DNA of 64,000 bases from Acephala macrosclerotiorum (taxonomy: Eukaryota; Ascomycota; Leotiomycetes; Helotiales; Mollisiaceae), in the NCBI GenBank assembly GCA_014904845.1, contig MU119367.1:1-64000 (forward strand), written 5' to 3'. The position numbers were made by a program, and so were the translations under genes. Of the stretch, positions 12,114 through 24,109 are shown piece by piece. The notes below the pieces were generated by a model. It saw nothing but the letters and a program-made list of their open reading frames with translations. It was not told where the DNA came from and did no database searches. Position 1 is the stretch's first letter; each line of letters opens with the position of its first letter.

Positions 12114-13601
12114 TTACCCAAAAGTGATCTTTTGTCTTGTCAGGTTTTTGAAAACATCGTCTAGCACTTGCCGTTTCCGTTTGGCACCTTCATTATCGTC
12201 GTCTCTTCTGGTGGCCTCTTCCTCTTCTTCTCGATCTGCGATCTCATCCTCAACTGTTTTGGGAATCCAAGCCCTGATCTGGCCGTCTGTATGGGCCGAA
12301 TATACGCCACCAACCTGCCCTCTCCAGACCAGGCCCGTGATTCGGGTTTTGATGTTTCGTTCTCCCGTTCTTGACCGGACAGCGGCGGTATTAGGACCTG
12401 GGGCCTTTAATCGCTTGAGAAGTCTTCCTTCATGCAACTCGAACACGAGCAACTCTTTCTCATTGGGAAAGAAGAGAAGCTCTTTTCCTGGAGGCGTTAA
12501 TGCTGTAGGGGTTGCAACCAAAGGAAGACTTGATAGATGTCCGTTCTTGAGCGTTGGTCCAAAGCTTGCGAGGGTGTTGGCGCCAGTACTTGAATCCCAC
12601 ACTCTGACCCGTTCATCATGCCCAGCGGTGATGATATATGCTCCATCATCGGTCCAGGTTATGGCATTCACGGCTGCAGCATGTGCCTTCCCAGAAGCTC
12701 GATTACGGGAACTCCGACCAAGTCCATCCGTACCAATAATTCCCGTGGAATCTTCCATATCCAATACTCCCAAAGAACCCGAACTTTTTCGAATATCCCA
12801 AAGGCGAACAGTCCCATCAATGCCTCCGCTAGCCAATACATGTTCTAGTGTCGGACTCCAAGCCATCGAAAGAAGAGCGCCATGATGACCAGCTAATGAG
12901 TGTGTGTTCGAGCCTGATCGAAGATCAACTAGTCTAACGGCTGGATGTTGCGTTGCGCAAGCCACTAGTAGATGATCCGCGATTGGTGATAGCGCATGTG
13001 TGTAGACAATACTATTGAGGTCGAAATCAGCCGATACCTGGAGCGTCTCGGTCCCATATAATTTCAAATGATGATCGTAAGAGGAGGAAAGGAATGCTTC
13101 GGAGTCGAAAGGGTAGAATGTGAGGTGAGTTATTCCGAATTTATGCGCCGAGGAGGTCCTACTTTTGTTAGCATGCGATCAAAACAGAGGCGGGAATATT
13201 CTAACCTTGAGACTGCAGCTCTTGGCTTGAACGTATGCTTACTCCCGGAGTCATTATCATCCAAGTCCCATAGTCGGATTGAAGAATCTGCGCCTCCTGA
13301 GACAAGACTATGGCCGTCAACGACATCCACAGTTGCTCGAGAGAAGGATTTACAATCGGTTCTCAACATCGATAGCTAGAGCATTTGCACCTGCCTGATG
13401 AGACCATATCTTCTCCTCGCTGGCTGCCGGTACTGCAGGGCTTCCTCTCTCATCATCTACCGGTAGGACTTCTTTCTCGCCGCCATTGAATCGCAACCTG
13501 GGAGCAAGCTGAATCGCATGAACTACGTGTGAGGTCTGAATACGGGCAAAGGCTTTGGGGCATAAATCGCCCGTTGATCGATCAAATAGCGGTTGATTCA
13601 T
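12114..13601 (-). CDS. CSA/ERCC8-type WD40 protein (transcription-coupled repair)
   Basis: WD40 substrate receptor of a CUL4-DDB1-type ubiquitin ligase that acts when RNA polymerase II stalls at DNA damage (human ERCC8/CSA, yeast Rad28, S. pombe Ckn1). Minus-strand exons 13601-13354, 13307-13206 and 13161-12114 give 465 residues. The first blade joins as HQAGANALAIDVENRFLVSG then GGADSSIRLWDLD; the second is ITHLTFYPFDSEAFLSSSYD; the diagnostic fourth block is HPAVRLVDLRSG then SNTHSLAGHHGALLSMAWSP; next GGIDGTVRLWDIR and AHAAAVNAITWTDDGAYI with GHDERVRVWDSSTGANTLASF, which follows human CSA closely. The C-terminus has GQIRAWIP and an acidic Lys/Arg tail. The gene is divergent from the Rrn10-like gene (190 bp apart). 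The family assignment is firm; the ligase role is by homology. Confidence 0.93.
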
Positions 13602-13791
13602 ACATCTGCAGCCTTCGAGCTTGTGCGTTGCTGCCGAAAGAAAGGTTGTGCTTGCGAGGTCGAACGATCGAAGTCTGTTAGAGTTTGCGAGAGACTAAGC
13701 TTTCAGTACGTTATGACGCAGGCCCCACTATAAAGTTATTGAACGCGTTCCCACAGTGAACACCACAAATTGAAAATACAAATCTAACAAC

Positions 13792-14446
13792 ATGACTTCT
13801 AAAGCGCTTCTGCAAGGCGCATTCATTGTTCCTAAGCCTTCACTTGACGATGTCAGCCCAGAGCAAAGGACGACAGGTCGTAGGCATCCTTCTGTGTACG
13901 ATGCAGTTGCAGGCATTTACCTCTCTGCCCCCTTCGTAGACTCCTATTGACGATCAAGCAGGTAGAATCTCAGTCGGAGGATTCATACCAAAGCAATTGG
14001 CAGTCTCCTCTACCCGGGACACCGCGTCCTCTTCTACTGTTGCACTCCCTCCCGAATCGGTCCTCTTCCGAACGAAACACGCCCCCATCAGATATGCCGA
14101 ATCTGACATCTATTTCTCAAACGAAAAGAAGTCCATCACAGGCCTGCCAGACTCTGACCTCCTGAAAGCTTTACATTGCTATATATCCGATTTCTATGCA
14201 CGCGCGACCTCGGACGGCGGCTTAGATGACTGGCAGAGCTTGGATGAGACAGCGTTAATGGCCCTGGGCGTTTTGTTGGAAGAAGCTGCCCTGGATACAT
14301 TAGGGGCGAGAGGGGACCTGGTCTTCACGGAGGGGGGTAAAATGATCGAGCCACAGCCAATCGCAACCGCGGAAAGGCATCGGATGAACAAGAAAAGCAG
14401 GACATCCAAGAAAAGACGTATTGAATCTATTGATGGTATGGACTAG
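13792..14446 (+). CDS. Rrn10-like subunit of the RNA polymerase I upstream activation factor
   Basis: Two exons, 13792-13912 and 13962-14446, give 201 residues. The core LPDSDLLKALHCYISDFY followed by SLDETALMALGVLLEEA and LGARGDLVFTEG lines up with the conserved centre of yeast Rrn10, where PDIDL, a short spacer, then DETSLITLGLLIE occur in the same order. The upstream HPSVYDAVAG resembles the yeast N-terminal VYEA segment. The C-terminus ends in a basic cluster (KKSRTSKKRR) fit for a nuclear signal. UAF binds the rDNA upstream element and promotes Pol I initiation. Keeping the VYDAVAG segment requires a GC-AG intron (donor CAG|GCATTT); a GT donor 33 nt earlier (CAG|GTCGTA) would keep frame but lose it. 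The match rests on a remembered family pattern, so confidence is moderate; a conserved fungal protein of unknown role is the alternative. Confidence 0.6.
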
Positions 14447-15882
14447 ATGAGCTGGAAAGTTTAATTCCTCTCCCTGCAAGTTACAGTTTACAGCCGCTGT
14501 TATTGCTTGTCGGCCACGAGTTCAATAACTTGAGCCTCCTCGAGATGTCGCATACGCGGTGCAGAAAGTTTCGACTTCCCCAGGTCTATTGTTTGGACTA
14601 ACCGTGGGATCCAAAAATACATCATCATTCTGCCACCGTACTGTTGGCGGGACAGACATTGAACCAGACCTCGATAGTTCTCATCATGATGGAATATCAA
14701 GGGGTCGCTTGGGAATTGGCACAGCTCGCAACTTTCACCTTGTCTGGGCCCTCCATAGTGATTGAACATGGCAAAATAAGCCCGGCTTATCTTTTGAATA
14801 TGGCAAGGAGCAAGTCACGACTTTGATAATGCTAGTGATGAGCAAGTTTCTCACTATTTACGGCCTTTTCTGAGGTTACATGGCAGGTTGTCATCTTAAA
14901 TGCTCATCCTTGGTCTTCTGACCGTCATTTGTGCCTAAAGTGGATAATCTGTGCGAGGGTCACTGCAATGGTACATTACCGTCATGTGGGCTTTTTTCTC
15001 TGACAGAAAACAAAGCATTATCTCATCCAATCAATTGGAGGGCTCAACGGCTCAACGCCGACAGCATGAAACTTGCATTATCGGGATTGTGAATGTTGCC
15101 TACTTCGTACACGGCTGTGGCTTCAGTCAATATTGTGCTTTCAAATGCTCTGGTAAGCATCGCTCTGCTGACTGGCTGATTGAACCTCAGGGGTCTGATC
15201 CAAACGAATCCTTCCAGAACATGGACCCCACGCGCTTGAGAAATGGCAAATGCGTTCGGTAAGGAGCCGAGATCACCAGATGCTTTAACAAGTTGAGCAG
15301 TCCGTCCACTTTTTGAGTACCGTACTGGTACATCTTCAGCTTGCCGTTATCAAAAGTGAAATTGTTCTCACACCGAGGACGTCAAGCCCATGCTGATTAG
15401 TGTCCTGCCACGTGGGAAGGTCCGAGCAGAATCATCATGGTCGCCCTGTTTGCGACGGAGCCGTTAGTCGAGCATGGGTTTGGAAGGCCACCAGTCGTAG
15501 GCTCAGGCAGTTCAAATGATCTACAGACGTGTGCCGGAGTCAGGTGCGCAGAATTGAAATTGCGAACCTAACGAGCTTGCTCTTCCAAAACGGAGAATTC
15601 TTTCCACTCATGCAAGGCAATCGTGAAGCCGGTATGCAGAACAGGCGAGCTGCCGAACCCGTATGCTGGCTGGGGTCCAAAGATCGTGCCGATGCTGCTC
15701 GGGAATCGAGGCCGAGAAATGGGACGTACGACGTGACGAGTCGAATTCCAGCATTGAAAGCTGGGTTCGACTGCTCACGATCAAGATCGAGATTCAAGCG
15801 TTCCTGGAACCTGGAGGCGGGGAGAGGTGGGAGGATTCAAGGAAGGGAAAATGCGGAAAGTGGCCTGATTTTTTCTTGCATG

Positions 15883-15903
15883 GGTGATGGGTGATGGGTG
15901 ATT
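15883..15903. repeat. heptanucleotide repeat, GGGTGAT x3
   Basis: Three consecutive copies of a seven-base unit in gene-free sequence; a simple satellite with no visible function. Confidence 0.8.
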
Positions 15904-18319
15904 GATCACCACTTCAGCCCACCGCTTCACTCTCCGAGCGTGCCCTAATGTCCCGACCTTGGTCGCCTCACTTCATGATCTGCATCTTGTCATCGCATGT
16001 GCATTGCGTGCAATTCGGGCCAAGGCGCCGATACTACAGGCTCTCGAACCCTCTTCGGTTTCAACTTCGACCAAGCTCTCTGCGAATTCCTTTACTGGAT
16101 GATTTACGCAACGATTCATTACTCATGCAGACGGTATTGACACTTGACGATTCAGGCATAACCCTGGGTTCTCAGCCTGCCCGACCCCTCTGTGATTTTC
16201 TCAGGTTCGACGACCCTTCAGCCGTAAATCTTTTTTTGGAGCAGCTTCCTCGCATGATATGATCGGTAGCTTGTGGAAGAGCGGTCACGTCGAAATGGCC
16301 GAGCAAGGCTAGCCTTTGCGGTGAAGAAGTACGGCGACAGGGTCACTTGTAGGATGGGTGCAATTTTGAGTTTCGGGTGAGGGGCTGATGAAATTTTTAC
16401 AGCCTCGTGGAAACTTCTATCTTTCCTAGCAGCCGTTTTGAGGCTAAACTCTCGAACTTATGGTAAAAAGCAATGGGATTTTCGCGTCAGGGGTCTCATG
16501 AAGAAAAAAGGAAATTGCTGTGGGATTGGGCGTCAAGACCAGTATTTCTCGGCGATTGCTTGAAAATGGCATGGAAATGGATTAGACTTCTCGTACAATT
16601 CAGCGGTGAGGAGCAGGATTTACTGGTCAATGGGGCCAGCAAGATTTGCGTGTCGAAGAAAAGGATTACGGACAACTTTGCGAAGCTGTAAACTCCATCA
16701 CAATACAAGACTTGAGCAGACCGCAAAATGGTTTTGGATTATTTGTACGAGTAAGTTTCGCTGATCAAGGCAGATTAACATGCGTTAGCATCTATAGTGT
16801 GTGTGTTCACCGGCAAGCTGCTGACTCGTGTCTCACTGGGTCATCCTTGGCTCCATGCTTCTCCAGGATAGCTTCAGGAACAGGAAATGGGTGATTGGCG
16901 GAGACTCAGCGCCAAAAGCTAAAACTGACGCGTTGGAATTTCCCCTCATCGTCACCAGACACATGACCAGTCCAAAGCTCCAGCGAAGAAGTTTCAATCA
17001 GCCCAACGCCAGCCCTCGTGTGTACCAGACATTTTTGTGTGTCGACGACTCAGAAATGCACTGAACTGGGACTTGATAACGGAGATTTATCATGTGATCC
17101 TCGCACGGTTTCTGAAGTGGCACCCACACGACACAGCGGGCTTTGTACTACCGTCCCGTATTCGTCCCAACACTATGCCATCTCTGGAGATATTCGTATT
17201 TTGCATCAAAAAAGACCCGAAGCAGTCAGCGCAGTAATCAGCCTATCATATCACTCACTTTATAGTTCACGAGGAATTCACTTCGCACCAACTCCACTAG
17301 GCCTGATTCGCGATGGTGTTGGCTGGAAGCGTTTTGGTCCCTTTGCGATGAACGTGGAATTGGTTGACGGTGACTTACCTGAACTCTTGTGATAATCCTG
17401 AGTCGTCTCACCTACTGTCTCGCTGTTGAGACTCTCCAAAGCAACATCGGAAGACGAGAAAGGGGAAGAGGTTGAACATCAGTCGCGGGCACAAGCATCC
17501 CGAGGTTGACTCTCTCTGCCTGATGATTCCAATTTCTATGCGGAGGATGAGGCTTTAACCGTCCGTCACAAGCCTCTTTGAGCAGCCTTGGTGGGCCCTT
17601 GTAATGTCGGCTTGTGGACTGAAAAAACAAAAGCGAGCTCCCATGCCCTTGGTAACGGGAAAAAACCACAGACCGGGAGGCCTGTCCTCCTGCTGAAAAG
17701 AACGGGGCGTGGACGTCTCGAAACAGCCAATGAAGCCCGACGATAGCCATGGATAGCGAGCAATTCAAGCCTCAGAGCACCAGGTGCCCTTGAAGTGCCG
17801 TTGGCCTCGTCAAGTATTGCCAATTGTTGACTAGAAGCATTGAAGGCTGCTGCCCTAAAAGGATGGATGGCTACCGTACTCAGACGGTGAATCTAAGTTT
17901 TGCTCTGCCGTCAGCGGCGATTCATCGATCTGTACAGCGCGACAGAGTTCGAGGTTCCAAAGCTTCTGGGTCTCTCTGGATAAGGGCCAGACCAAGCGAT
18001 AAGCCGTTGTGGTTCGAGGAGCTCCCGCCCAGCCAGAACGCACGCAGAAGAGGGGATAGACCGGGGTGGACGGGACCACCAACGAGATTCATTACGATTC
18101 ACGACTGACGCGACGGTGAGGGCAGGTCTCTCTGGGTAACGGAGTCTTTCTTCACTTGACCCTGTGAGCGGTGGAGTGGGGCCTGCACGCCACAGGCCAG
18201 GATTACCGAAAGGCAAAGAAAGGGCAGGGCAGGGCAGGGAGGGGGCGAGCTGCGAGGACGCACAGAGCTCGAATGTCCACTGCCTCCTGTATCTCATCGC
18301 GTTGCGTCGACGAGTTCGG

Positions 18320-18379
18320 TAGAGAAGGGAGAGGGAAGGGAAGGGAAGCGAAGGAAAGGAAAGGGAAAGGGAAGGGGAA
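18320..18379. repeat. polypurine (GGGAA-rich) tract
   Basis: About 60 bases with almost only A and G on the plus strand, built of GGGAA/GGAAA units. It lies about 1 kb upstream of the Zn2Cys6 start codon and could act as a promoter element or nucleosome-free tract; that role is inference. Confidence 0.8.
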
Positions 18380-18907
18380 CTAACTAGTGCGTACGAACTT
18401 CACTTCACTTCCCTCCCTCATCATCGTCGCTGTCCCACCTTTGGCGACGCTGCTGGATTGCTACCCAACCACGCCTTACTCAACCCAGTCCTCGTCGTTC
18501 GCCTTACCCTGCTTGGCTGGCCCTGAGCTTAGCTGCTTATCACGGCCCCTGTGCGTCGACGGACGACGACTGCGCCAGTTGCTTGCGCGCTGGAGTTCTC
18601 GAGTACCGCATTCTGCAGCTTTACGTTCGGCGTGGTACATTCGACTTGGAGCACCACTTTACGACGCTACTACACTACTACGCGTTTACTACTACAGTAG
18701 TACTACTGCCGTACAGCTACGTACCTGCCGACCGAACAGCTGCGGGTCCATCCATCTTGCCTGCTCCTGCGTGCAGACGATTATCACTCTGCGGCGCACA
18801 AAGTTAGTTCTAGTCGCTTGGTCAGCGGCAGGGCCATCTCGAGCACACCAGCGGCCGGCCACCTTCTGACCTCACACCTCACCTCCGGCGGACACAAAGC
18901 ATAGCAA

Positions 18908-18930
18908 CGCACCGCACCGCACCGCACCGC
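18908..18930. repeat. pentanucleotide repeat, ACCGC x4
   Basis: Four head-to-tail copies of a five-base unit in the leader of the Zn2Cys6 gene. Confidence 0.85.
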
Positions 18931-19382
18931 AACAGCGCTTTTGCAGCATTCCGGCCTGCCTCGAGCAAAAAGCTCGCATAACGTAACAATCCTTCTGCAT
19001 ATCATTCTGGAATCTCTGCCTCATCGCCGATCCCCTGTCTAAGCCTAGACAGCAGCCAATCCCAAGCTAAAGGTAATTCCCTGCGAGGAAGCTTCATGGC
19101 GCACCCAGATAGGGCGCTGCCGAGTCCCTCAACCCAACTCTCCCTCCTTTGCCTCGTCTGTCAAAATACTAATCGAATTCGCCTTTCTCCAGATTTTGCG
19201 AGACCCAATCGAGTTATAAACCGTTACATGATACATACGGTGTACGTCAGCCCTGTCTGTCCTACCCACGGGCTTAGATGAAGGTCCAAACCGTGTTCGC
19301 TGAGAACCTGTAAGACGCCGCCGCGCTCGACTGCCGTCCATGGCATCTACTGCTGTGGTCGCTTGAGAGTCTGTGAATAGTT

Positions 19383-22300
19383 ATGATGGACGTTGGACCC
19401 GAGTCAAACAAACGACCCCGGCTCGGTGTTGGGCCTTCTCCTACCTCATGGCAGTCACAAGAGAATTCTCAGTCGAGACAACTTCCTCAACTACCTCCCC
19501 CACCTCCCCAACCTACCTCATATCAGTCACACCACTCTCCATTCTCGCGCCCTCCAGAGCCTCAACACCCATTAGACCGTCGTCAGCCTGAACATCCCCC
19601 TCCATACGACCATCAAGGAAGACCGAACTCGGGACCGTCGCATTCATATGGGCATCCCCCTCCTCCACCACAAGGCTACCCTAGACCGCCAGAACCGATG
19701 ATAAAGAGAGATCCATCAGACGAACCTCCGCCGCAGACGTACAGACCACCTTCAACAGGCAGCGGACACGATGTAAACCATCCACCACCTCATCACGAAG
19801 CCGCGGGGCGACCATATCTTCCTACTCCCTACGATCCTACCAGACAACAACCACCATATCAGCCCCAACCCAGCCCATACCCCCCCCAACAAAGTCCAAT
19901 GTCGGCTACAGAACCGTACAACAATCCTTATGGGACGGGGCTACCCCCACCACGGGAAGCTAACCCGTACCCATCCGTCTCTTATCCTGCACCAAGACAA
20001 CAACCTGACGTTAGGAAGAAGGCGCAAAGGGCTGCTCAAGCATGCGACAGCTGTCGGACTCTCAAAGCCAAATGCGACGAAGGGAGACCATCATGTACGA
20101 GCTGTAAGGAAAAGGATATCCCTTGCCGGTATCGCGACCCACCTCCAAAACAGTAAGTTTTCTCTCTATTTTCATGATACCCCTAGTGCTAATGTGACTA
20201 GGCAAGACAAGACATCTCAAGATGTCATAGACGGTCAAAACCGATTAGAGAATGGCATAAATCAAATCTTGGCCCGGTTGAGTGAGCTAGAAAAGCAGAT
20301 GAGCCTGATGAAGCAATCTCAAATGAATGTATCAAGCTCTGCTCCAGCTATGAAACAAGAGAGAGAAGACAGCGTTCGGATACAGGTTGGTGGATATGGT
20401 GGGCCTTCAGTTTGTTCCGAATCGCAACATCTACCGTCAACCGAATCGCCTTACTCATCAACATCCGGCTTGCAAAAAGCTCCAGATGTGGTTCCTGAAC
20501 CCATCCGACCTGTAGAAGAGGCTTCCGAAGAAGAGGAGGAACCCACCAATCCCGGTCCTCCGAAAGCACCTTCTATTCCCGTGAACCACACTACAGGCGC
20601 TGCGCGACTTCTTCTTGTTGGACCGATCGCTGAGATGGTGAAACCAGTGCTAAAGTCTGGAAAAATAAAGGGCGAAAAGTACCCCATTGTCCAAGAAGAG
20701 CGAAGAGGTCTGCTCAGACTGTTTGGGAGAGGAGAGGGTTATGATGCGCCTCCAGGATATGACCGAGATCCTCTGACGGATCATGCTGATAGCACTCCCG
20801 GTGACACACCTTCTAACGTTTCCTCTCCCGCTGCTGGAGAAGAATGGGGCCAATTAGGAGGACTGACGCCGCCTGCCAATCCTGGGAATCCAATTACAGA
20901 GATCACTGGGAGGGAAATAGGCGCCGAAGGCATGCCTGATTTCAGCAGAGCGACTGTTTGGGAACTCGTGAAAAGTTACAACGATAACATCAATATTATG
21001 CACCCAATCATGGTTCCGGCAGACCTCAATGCACTTGTTGAGCAGTTTCTAAAATCAATTCCAGAGAGTCAAGCAAAGCCTAGACAGTTGATGTCTGTAG
21101 TTGCTGGACATGCTGTTCCAGGGGGAAGCAATTACAAAAACCCTGAGAGCCCAGGGAACAAGCGGAAAAGATCTCCGGCATCAGGCGATTATCCAGACGT
21201 AAATCCAATTACGATGGATCATAAGCCTGGGCATCCGTACAGATCGATCAGTTCAGCGTTGGTCCTACTTGTGATGGCCTTGGGGAAGATCAGTCAACGA
21301 AAGGGACGGATTGAATATCTTGAGAAGGAGAGAGACCCTCCATTGGGCAGTTCTCCCACCATTCAGAATGGGCATCTATCATCACCACTTCAAAGTTCGC
21401 CATCGTTGTCTACGCCAATAGGAATAGCATCCCCTCAAGATGGTATCAAGGCCTATCCTCGAAGTCGTAGAACATCTCTTGAAGGCGGTTACGGACTGAG
21501 GAGCAATTCTGCGTACAAGATCAAAAACTTGGACGTCATCCCAGGCTTGGCTTATTTTGCTCTTGCGACGGATGTCCTTGGCAATCAACTTGCTGGGAAT
21601 AGCCTTCAACACGTTCATGCCAATATTCTGGCCGGCTTATACCATGGTCAATTAGGGCGGGTGATGGAAAGTCATGGCTATATCGCTGCTGCATGCCGTA
21701 GTCTTCAAGTTATCCTGCGACCGTAAGGCCCTGGATCCAGTGATGTGAACGTATACTGACTTTTTGCAGCAAGCTCGAGCGATTCAAACGTCTGAAATCT
21801 ACCGCATCCTTTGTGCCCGGGAAAGACAATCCACTTCTATTCGCATTTTGGACATGTCTGCAGCTCGAGAGGTAGGCATTGTTTCTGCAGTGAACTGCAA
21901 GTTACTTACGTGAATAGCGATATCGTCGCCGAACTCCCTTGTCCCCACTCTGGCATTCTCACATATGAAGAAGATATGCCAGGGCCCAATCTCCAACATG
22001 CTGTCGATGTTGACGGATTTGACCACATGATCATCCAAAGCTACACAGCTCAATTGTTCCTGCGAAAGCATCTCAATCAGCTGCACAACATGTTCTACAA
22101 ACCGGAAGGCGAAGGTAAGTCGCATCTTGACAAACATTATTCAAGGCATCTAACGGTACGCAGACAATCAATTTCCCGAAGTAGTTGTCAAACAGCCAAA
22201 GGATCACTTCCCGACCATCAAAGCGTGTCAAATAAATCTTGATCAAATTGCTTTTTACGCGCCAAACATGGCATGGGAGACGGACAAGGGTGAGCCAGCG

Positions 22301-22954
22301 AAGGACATACTGGGTGCTCGACTGCGCGCGAAATACTATGGCGCCCAGGTCATAACTTACCGAAATCTTGTGTTGAAAATAATTGAGCTTGAGAGTTCCT
22401 CGAAAGGAGAGCAAATCTCCCACGATTTCAAATCAAACATCGATGCTCCCGCTCTAGACAAGAACATCACACGTTTGGAGCAGATTGGGCCGGAGACTCT
22501 CGAGTTTGTGCGGAACGGCATCAGAGCCCTGGTCTACAGCACAAAAGCTTTTCACGGCCTGGGCGATCCGGGAACCACCCGCTTGATTGTAACTAACGTT
22601 TGGGGGACAGCGCATGCGTGAGTAATTGCTTTTGATTAAAAAGGGACATGCTGACATGTGTACAGTCAATGGGGTAACATGTTGACCCTGTCGGCGGCAT
22701 ATATGAATCCTATTCTCTCTTCCCTTCTTCTAGAAGTTGTCAACAAGGAAGAGCTTCAGGACTTACTCCACAAGACATTGGATTTTCTGAGTCTCAACTC
22801 GACTCCAACGTCAGCTCTCGCCATCGATCACAAGATCTTGAAGTATGTCGGACAGAGAGCAGGTCTGCTTCCACTTGATGGTCCGCCTACATCGTCCAGC
22901 TTCTCTAGCTCCAACACCGGAGATTTTCCGATGGGTGGACAATATCTACAGTAA
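19383..22954 (+). CDS. Zn(II)2Cys6 transcription factor
   Basis: Six exons, 19383-20152, 20202-21722, 21770-21871, 21918-22114, 22164-22617 and 22666-22954, give 1110 residues. Residues 1-215 are an extreme Pro/Gln/Tyr-rich disordered region. The zinc cluster follows with the spacing C-x2-C-x6-C-x6-C-x2-C-x6-C (CDSCRTLKAKC then CTSCKEKDIPC), flanked by basic residues. Intron 1 falls right after the cluster. A short coiled-coil (NRLENGINQILARLSELEKQM) suits dimerisation. A fungal-specific middle homology region begins near residue 580 (VWELVKSYNDNINIMHPIM) and runs through AYFALATDVLGNQLAGNSLQ, AACRSLQVIL and RLKSTASFVPG. It should be a nuclear, DNA-binding regulator; target pathway is unknown. 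The ATG at 19383 is preceded by an in-frame TAG and a very long gene-free leader, as often seen with regulators. Confidence 0.9.
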
Positions 22955-23941
22955 ACGTCAGCATGACTGGCAAGGATGGCAGCTCCATCATTTATGTGTA
23001 ACAGCAGCTTGTATATATTGCATGGGCAGGCGGCAGGGCGGCTTTTCTTATCAGCATTTTCTAGCGAAGGCGCATTAGTATTCCCTTTGGACAGCAACAT
23101 CATCTAGCATCTCGACATACATTGCACAATACACATCACTGTGGCGGCTCATCTATATTTCCCTTTGGCACGGGCGGCTATCTGATTTTCGATACTCCAT
23201 CTTGCGAATATCGTGGAATTCTTTTTTTCCTGCGAGGCGTTGCACACGGGATACTTGGACAAAGGCGGTCGATAATACCACATCATACGTTTACGGGGGC
23301 GGGCGACTGGTCTTGAACACTGGAGGAGCAATCCTGTTCCTATTCCGGTCTCTGTATATAGATACCGCTCCCGAGTCTGTTGTCGAGAGAACACAGACTC
23401 GAATTTTAGATTGAGAGAGAAAGAAGTTTGAACATAAAGTACATAGTTGACATATTATCATCATGCTGTATCACCTTGGGTGTGGGTGGGTGGGTTTTGC
23501 GACAGAAAAACTTCAAGGCTGCATGCATGCAGTAGGTCAGGTGCCACGAGATGCAGCTCTTCGTTGGCTGAGGGTTGTGATCCAGACCCTTTGATTAATT
23601 GTTTGTTGCATTTCGCAGGTCGGCCAATCCCAGATTGAGGATTGGGAAATGAGGTGGTCAAGTGACGGTGTTTGAAGGCGGCACAAGTATATGGTGGTGG
23701 TTTTCAAGTTTTTTCTCTAATGACTGATATTTTTTGTCCCCCTTTCTTCCGCCGCTGACGTTGGTGGGCGTCTCGCAATCTCTGACGTTGATGCAGAGGT
23801 TCAAATCGTGGATTCGACAAGTCAACCTAGGGGTGTACGGGGCCGAGATGAGTCCGGATCCTCGGGACGTGGTGGAAGCTGTTGATCCGTTGCGGCTGCA
23901 TGTTATCAGGCTTTCGAAACGGTAGCTTTTTTCCATCCGCC

Positions 23942-23978
23942 AGGCTTAGCAGATGTAGGTAGCCTCACTGCTAAGCCT
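23942..23978. repeat. perfect 11-bp inverted repeat (hairpin)
   Basis: AGGCTTAGCAG is followed after 15 bases by its exact complement CTGCTAAGCCT. It lies about 1 kb beyond the Zn2Cys6 stop codon in gene-free DNA. It might be a small element remnant or an RNA hairpin; nothing shows which. Confidence 0.8.
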
Positions 23979-24083
23979 AAAGTTGTGCAAGAGGTTGTGA
24001 ATCAGGGGGAAGAAGCTCGTGGGGCCTGCTTTTGAGGAAGCGGGGATCTAGAACAATGTTCGTTAAGTGCGTCGAAGCTCAGA

Positions 24084-24109
24084 TGTCAATTGTCAATTGT
24101 CAATTGTCA
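24084..24109. repeat. heptanucleotide repeat, TGTCAAT x3.7
   Basis: Three full copies and one partial copy of TGTCAAT, head to tail, in gene-free DNA. Confidence 0.85.

Larger units (their letters stand above)
14447..19382. other. 4.9-kb gene-free leader of the Zn2Cys6 gene, with simple repeats
   Basis: No coding frame stands out. Simple sequence is common: a GGGTGAT heptamer repeated about three times (15883-15903), a long purine tract (18320-18379), then pyrimidine-rich stretches and an ACCGC pentamer repeat (18908-18930). This is what a long promoter and 5' UTR of a filamentous-fungal regulator can look like. A non-coding transcript cannot be excluded from sequence alone. Confidence 0.5.

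Noticed and set aside
12124..12885. 253-codon plus-strand frame
   Set aside because: It is the complement of the CSA gene, whose WD repeats are clear on the other strand.
15529..15894. 121-codon plus-strand frame
   Set aside because: Overlaps similar frames on both strands, has no bias and no homology I can see.
16292..16330. Sequence resembling the D-arm of a serine or leucine tRNA (ATGGCCGAGCAAGGCTAG)
   Set aside because: No B-box at the right distance and no foldable acceptor stem.
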